7,999 bases of DNA from Nitrospinaceae bacterium (lineage in GTDB: Bacteria; Nitrospinota; Nitrospinia; Nitrospinales; VA-1), in assembly GCA_029261675.1 (NCBI GenBank), contig JAJDBA010000062.1:1-7999 (forward strand). Direction: 5' to 3'. Position numbers and translations under genes: made by a program. How positions within the stretch are numbered: position 1 is the stretch's first letter; every line of letters begins with the position of its first letter. Under the pieces are notes generated by a model, which was given only the letters and a program-made list of their open reading frames with translations, did no database searches and was not told where the DNA came from. This document shows, piece after piece, positions 5,699 through 7,999 of this stretch.

Positions 5699-7261
5699 AT
5701 GTATGAAAATTATTTTCAGTTCAAAGAAAAGCCTTTTAGCCTGACACCGGACCCGAAGTTCCTGTACCTGAGTAAGCAATATCAGGGAGCACTGGATCAT
5801 ATGCTTTATGGGATCAAGCAAAGGGAAGGGTTCATGGTCATCGCGGGAGATGTTGGCACAGGCAAGACAACACTTTGCCGTTGCCTGCTGGACCGGCTTG
5901 AGGAAGACGTGGAAGTTGCGTTGATCCTCAATCCTATGCTTTCGGATATGGATCTGCTGAGGAATATTGTGCATGACCTGCAAATAGAGCCCGTCCAGTT
6001 ACGGCAACCTGCAGGAATCATAGAAGACGGATCGACCGGAGACAACATTGAAATCGAATTGACCCCAGAAACACCTTCCCCGATTGACTGGAAGCCCAGG
6101 GATCATACATGGACCAACAACGCATCCAAAAAAGAACTCATTGATGCTTTAAATGTTTTTCTACTAAACCGACACGAACAAGGCCGCACAACGGTTCTTA
6201 TTGTGGATGAAGCGCAGAACCTGTCTCTCGATGTGATGGAGCAAATACGTATTCTCTCCAATATTGAAACAGAGAAAGACAAGCTGTTGCAGATCATTTT
6301 CGTAGGTCAATTGGAATTGAATGAAAAACTCAAATTGCCAACCTTAAAGCAGTTGAATCAGAGAATATCGATCCGATACGAAATCTCACCCTTGGATATG
6401 GATGGGACGAAAAATTATATCGAGCATCGAATTCTGGTTGCAGGTGCAGCTTCTCGCGTGACCTTTACCAAGTCAGCCGTGAAAGAAATTTTTAATTACT
6501 CCAAAGGTTATCCGCGGTTGATCAATCTGGTTTGTGACCGTGCTTTGCTTGCCGCATACAATCAGCATGCTGAAACTATAGATCGTCCTCATATTGGTGA
6601 AGCTATTCGTAGCCTTTTAGGTGAAGAAAACAAAAGCTATTTCTTAAGTCACTTCATCAAAACACAATTGCCGTTGGTTGCTTCAATTTTGTTTTTCATT
6701 GCGGGACTATCTTTTTTCATACTCTCGAAAAAGGATGTCGGGGAAATTGCTTCCTTGCCCAATGAGATCTTTGCGCAACAATCTGCGCCAGTTCAATCCG
6801 CACCTCAGTCTGTGAAGGAACCTGTGGCTTCTGTAAAACCGGCACCCGTTGAAAAAGCGGCAGCCACTCCAGTTCAGGAATTTATAGAGGACCTCGATAG
6901 TACCTCCAATGTGCCTGAAGCTATTGTGCCAGAGCCCGAAGCTCCAGTAGTTGAAACTCCACAGATCACTGAAGAAGAAAAGGCAACCATAGCCCCGCCT
7001 TCAGCTGATGTAATGAAAGCAGGAAATTATCGAATCCAGGTTTATTCCTTAAGAGATAAAGCCGAAGCAGAACAATACAGGCAAGAATTGGCGAAAGGTG
7101 GGTTTGATGTGTTCTTGAAAAAAGCCGTTTCTGCCGGACAGGACTGGTACATTGTGTATGTGGGGCCTTTCAGTGATATCAATTCTGCCAAAGTAAACTT
7201 AAAGGCTTTAAAGTTTTCAGGCCGGGAGCCCATACTGCTTTCCGTTTCCACGACTAGTTGA
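5699..7261 (+). CDS. ExeA/GspA/MshM-type AAA ATPase with membrane anchor and C-terminal SPOR domain
   Basis: Proteins of this family couple ATP use in the cytoplasm to secretin assembly through the cell wall. The 520 residues begin with the typical FSLTPDPKFLYLS. Walker A GDVGTGKT is at 50-57, Walker B VLIVDEAQNL at 166-175, the FVGQLELNEKL strand at about 201-211, a conserved LNQRISIRYEI with R222, and sensor-2-like GYPRLINLVCDRALL at 270-284. One transmembrane helix lies at about 324-342, then a Pro/Ala/Glu/Val-rich linker, then a SPOR domain at about 443-516 (YRIQVYS, then WYIVYVGPF). The C-terminus should be periplasmic and bind denuded peptidoglycan, as SPOR domains do. About 38 extra residues sit between Walker A and B (near 99-142). 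A weak ribosome site (AAGG/TAGG, 5683-5690) overlaps the secretin stop. DamX-like AAA-SPOR proteins are the main alternative, but the secretin neighbour favours a secretin role. Confidence 0.9.
   Translation: MYENYFQFKEKPFSLTPDPKFLYLSKQYQGALDHMLYGIKQREGFMVIAGDVGTGKTTLCRCLLDRLEEDVEVALILNPMLSDMDLLRNIVHDLQIEPVQLRQPAGIIEDGSTGDNIEIELTPETPSPIDWKPRDHTWTNNASKKELIDALNVFLLNRHEQGRTTVLIVDEAQNLSLDVMEQIRILSNIETEKDKLLQIIFVGQLELNEKLKLPTLKQLNQRISIRYEISPLDMDGTKNYIEHRILVAGAASRVTFTKSAVKEIFNYSKGYPRLINLVCDRALLAAYNQHAETIDRPHIGEAIRSLLGEENKSYFLSHFIKTQLPLVASILFFIAGLSFFILSKKDVGEIASLPNEIFAQQSAPVQSAPQSVKEPVASVKPAPVEKAAATPVQEFIEDLDSTSNVPEAIVPEPEAPVVETPQITEEEKATIAPPSADVMKAGNYRIQVYSLRDKAEAEQYRQELAKGGFDVFLKKAVSAGQDWYIVYVGPFSDINSAKVNLKALKFSGREPILLSVSTTS
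7011..7247 (+). other. SPOR domain coding segment of the ATPase gene
   Basis: Residues of about 438-516 form a compact domain with the pattern of SPOR: an opening strand YRIQVYSL, a helix over DKAEAEQYRQELAKGGF, a strand with VFLKKA, then WYIVYVGPF and a second helix beginning SDINSAKVNL. SPOR domains bind glycan strands lacking stem peptides, generally at septa. Its presence at the periplasmic end of an ExeA-like ATPase suggests wall anchoring. GspA proteins usually carry an unrelated peptidoglycan-binding domain in this position. Confidence 0.85.
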
Positions 7262-7274
7262 TAGAGGTCGGCAC

Positions 7275-7999
7275 GTGAGCCTGATCGCAGACAGCCTGAA
7301 AAAGGCACTCAAAGAAAAAACCTTTAAAGGAAGCCCAGGGATAAATCTATTAAAAAACCTGGGGCAGAAATCTAAACCAACACGTTCAGATTCGAAAGAA
7401 GTAAAAAAGTTTGTTCTGCTAATTGTTGTTCCAGCTTCCATTCTAGTTTTTTTGCTAGTTGCCAATCCCTTCGCACCAAAACCCAAGCTTGTCATCAATA
7501 AACCAGCGGTTGTAGCTGAAGTTCCTACAGCACCGCCTGCTCCGGCACCTCCAAAGAGAGAAGTCGTTAAGCCCCCACCAGCTCCACCGGTTACACCGGT
7601 TGCGCAAAAATCCGTGCCAAAAAAGATTCCAGAAAAAGGGTTGGTGATGGAGCCTGGAATGAAAGAGATACTTCTTGATGAACTCGATTCTCAGGTTGAA
7701 TCGACCAAACTCAATCCAAAAAAACCAGAGCCTGTAGCCCGGGTAGAATTAAAAGAACCGCCAGATTCACCTCCTGCGCCAATAAAATTTATCCGCAAGC
7801 CGCCGGTGCTGAAGAGTAAGAAAAGCAAATTAGCTAAAAAACAGGAACTGGCATCCCAACCACCTGTAAAAAAGAAAACTAAAAAAATCGCTGCTAAAAA
7901 AATTAAAAAACCAGTGAGGGAGCAGGTTGCGGCTCTACCTAAAGAGCAAAAGAAGGTAACGTTCCCCACTACACCGGACCCAAAAATTTTTGCAAACAG
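7275..7999 (+). CDS. Bitopic membrane protein with Pro/Lys-rich periplasmic region, MshN/GspB/TonB-like (3' partial)
   Basis: A frame open to the window end encodes at least 241 residues and has no stop. The start is GTG 7275, supported by GAGGT at 7264-7268 with a six-base spacer, the best ribosome site in the second operon. It lies 13 bases after the ATPase stop. A cytoplasmic basic stretch (1-45, beginning MSLIADSLKKALKE) precedes one transmembrane helix at about 46-63. A periplasmic Pro/Ala-rich segment (64-115), a short acidic/hydrophobic stretch (GMKEILLDELDSQVE, 128-142) and a Lys/Pro-rich segment (about 169-227) follow. The layout resembles TonB, GspB and MshN; position after a secretin and an MshM-like ATPase favours MshN or GspB. 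MshN proteins have TPR repeats farther on, but that part would be beyond the window. Function is inferred from layout and context only. Confidence 0.8.
   Translation, partial: MSLIADSLKKALKEKTFKGSPGINLLKNLGQKSKPTRSDSKEVKKFVLLIVVPASILVFLLVANPFAPKPKLVINKPAVVAEVPTAPPAPAPPKREVVKPPPAPPVTPVAQKSVPKKIPEKGLVMEPGMKEILLDELDSQVESTKLNPKKPEPVARVELKEPPDSPPAPIKFIRKPPVLKSKKSKLAKKQELASQPPVKKKTKKIAAKKIKKPVREQVAALPKEQKKVTFPTTPDPKIFAN

Noticed and set aside
7691..7969. 92-codon antisense Phe/Leu-rich frame near the window end
   Set aside because: It looks like a membrane protein only because it reverses Lys- and Pro-rich codons of the real + strand gene, which has a good ribosome site and continues open.
1..7999. 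CRISPR arrays, insertion sequences, tRNA or rRNA genes, att sites
   Set aside because: I saw no spaced direct repeats, transposase genes with terminal inverted repeats, cloverleaf sequences or rRNA motifs on either strand.

Overview
The window reads like a Gram-negative bacterial chromosome of middling GC content. Two operon-like blocks lie on the + strand, separated by one AT-rich intergenic region. The Gram-negative assignment rests on an outer-membrane secretin with a lipoprotein signal and on a SPOR-domain protein. The ClpX and Lon sequences are ordinary bacterial ones. The general style (clpX next to lon, low use of strong Shine-Dalgarno sites, Lys-rich tails, an ExeA-type ATPase fused to SPOR) would suit a deltaproteobacterial or Nitrospinota-like lineage. 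That placement is a guess from gene style, not from a sequence comparison.

Block 1 (2-3512) is protein quality control. It holds the 3' part of clpX, whose N-terminal zinc-binding domain lies before the window, followed after four bases by a complete lon. Both are AAA+ proteolysis genes. The tight spacing and the lack of a good ribosome site before lon suggest co-transcription and translational coupling. A weak hairpin plus T-tract follows lon.

The region 3513-3814 is non-coding and AT-rich. It contains the candidate terminator, a 7-bp hairpin, a neighbouring TGACA-N10-TGTCA dyad, T-rich stretches, and candidate promoter elements for the next block. One is a perfect TATAAT placed so close to the secretin ATG that a leaderless mRNA is possible.

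Block 2 (about 3836-7999 and beyond) is an envelope secretion or pilus module. It has a lipoprotein secretin of the MshL/PilQ/GspD superfamily with a long serine-rich insert, then an ExeA/GspA/MshM-type AAA ATPase. The ATPase carries a membrane anchor, a Pro/Ala/Glu-rich periplasmic linker and a C-terminal SPOR domain. Last comes the start of a single-pass membrane protein with a Pro/Lys-rich periplasmic region, cut by the window end. The order secretin, ATPase, bitopic membrane protein matches mshL-mshM-mshN of MSHA-type pilus loci and parallels the GspD/GspA/GspB set of type II secretion. The likely logic is that the ATPase and its bitopic partner span the inner membrane, grip peptidoglycan through SPOR, and help the secretin assemble across the cell wall. 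The most noteworthy points are the SPOR replacement of the usual peptidoglycan-binding domain, a roughly 38-residue insertion in the ATPase core, and the serine-rich secretin insert. I do not see a wholly new system; this is an unusual variant of a known secretin-assembly module.
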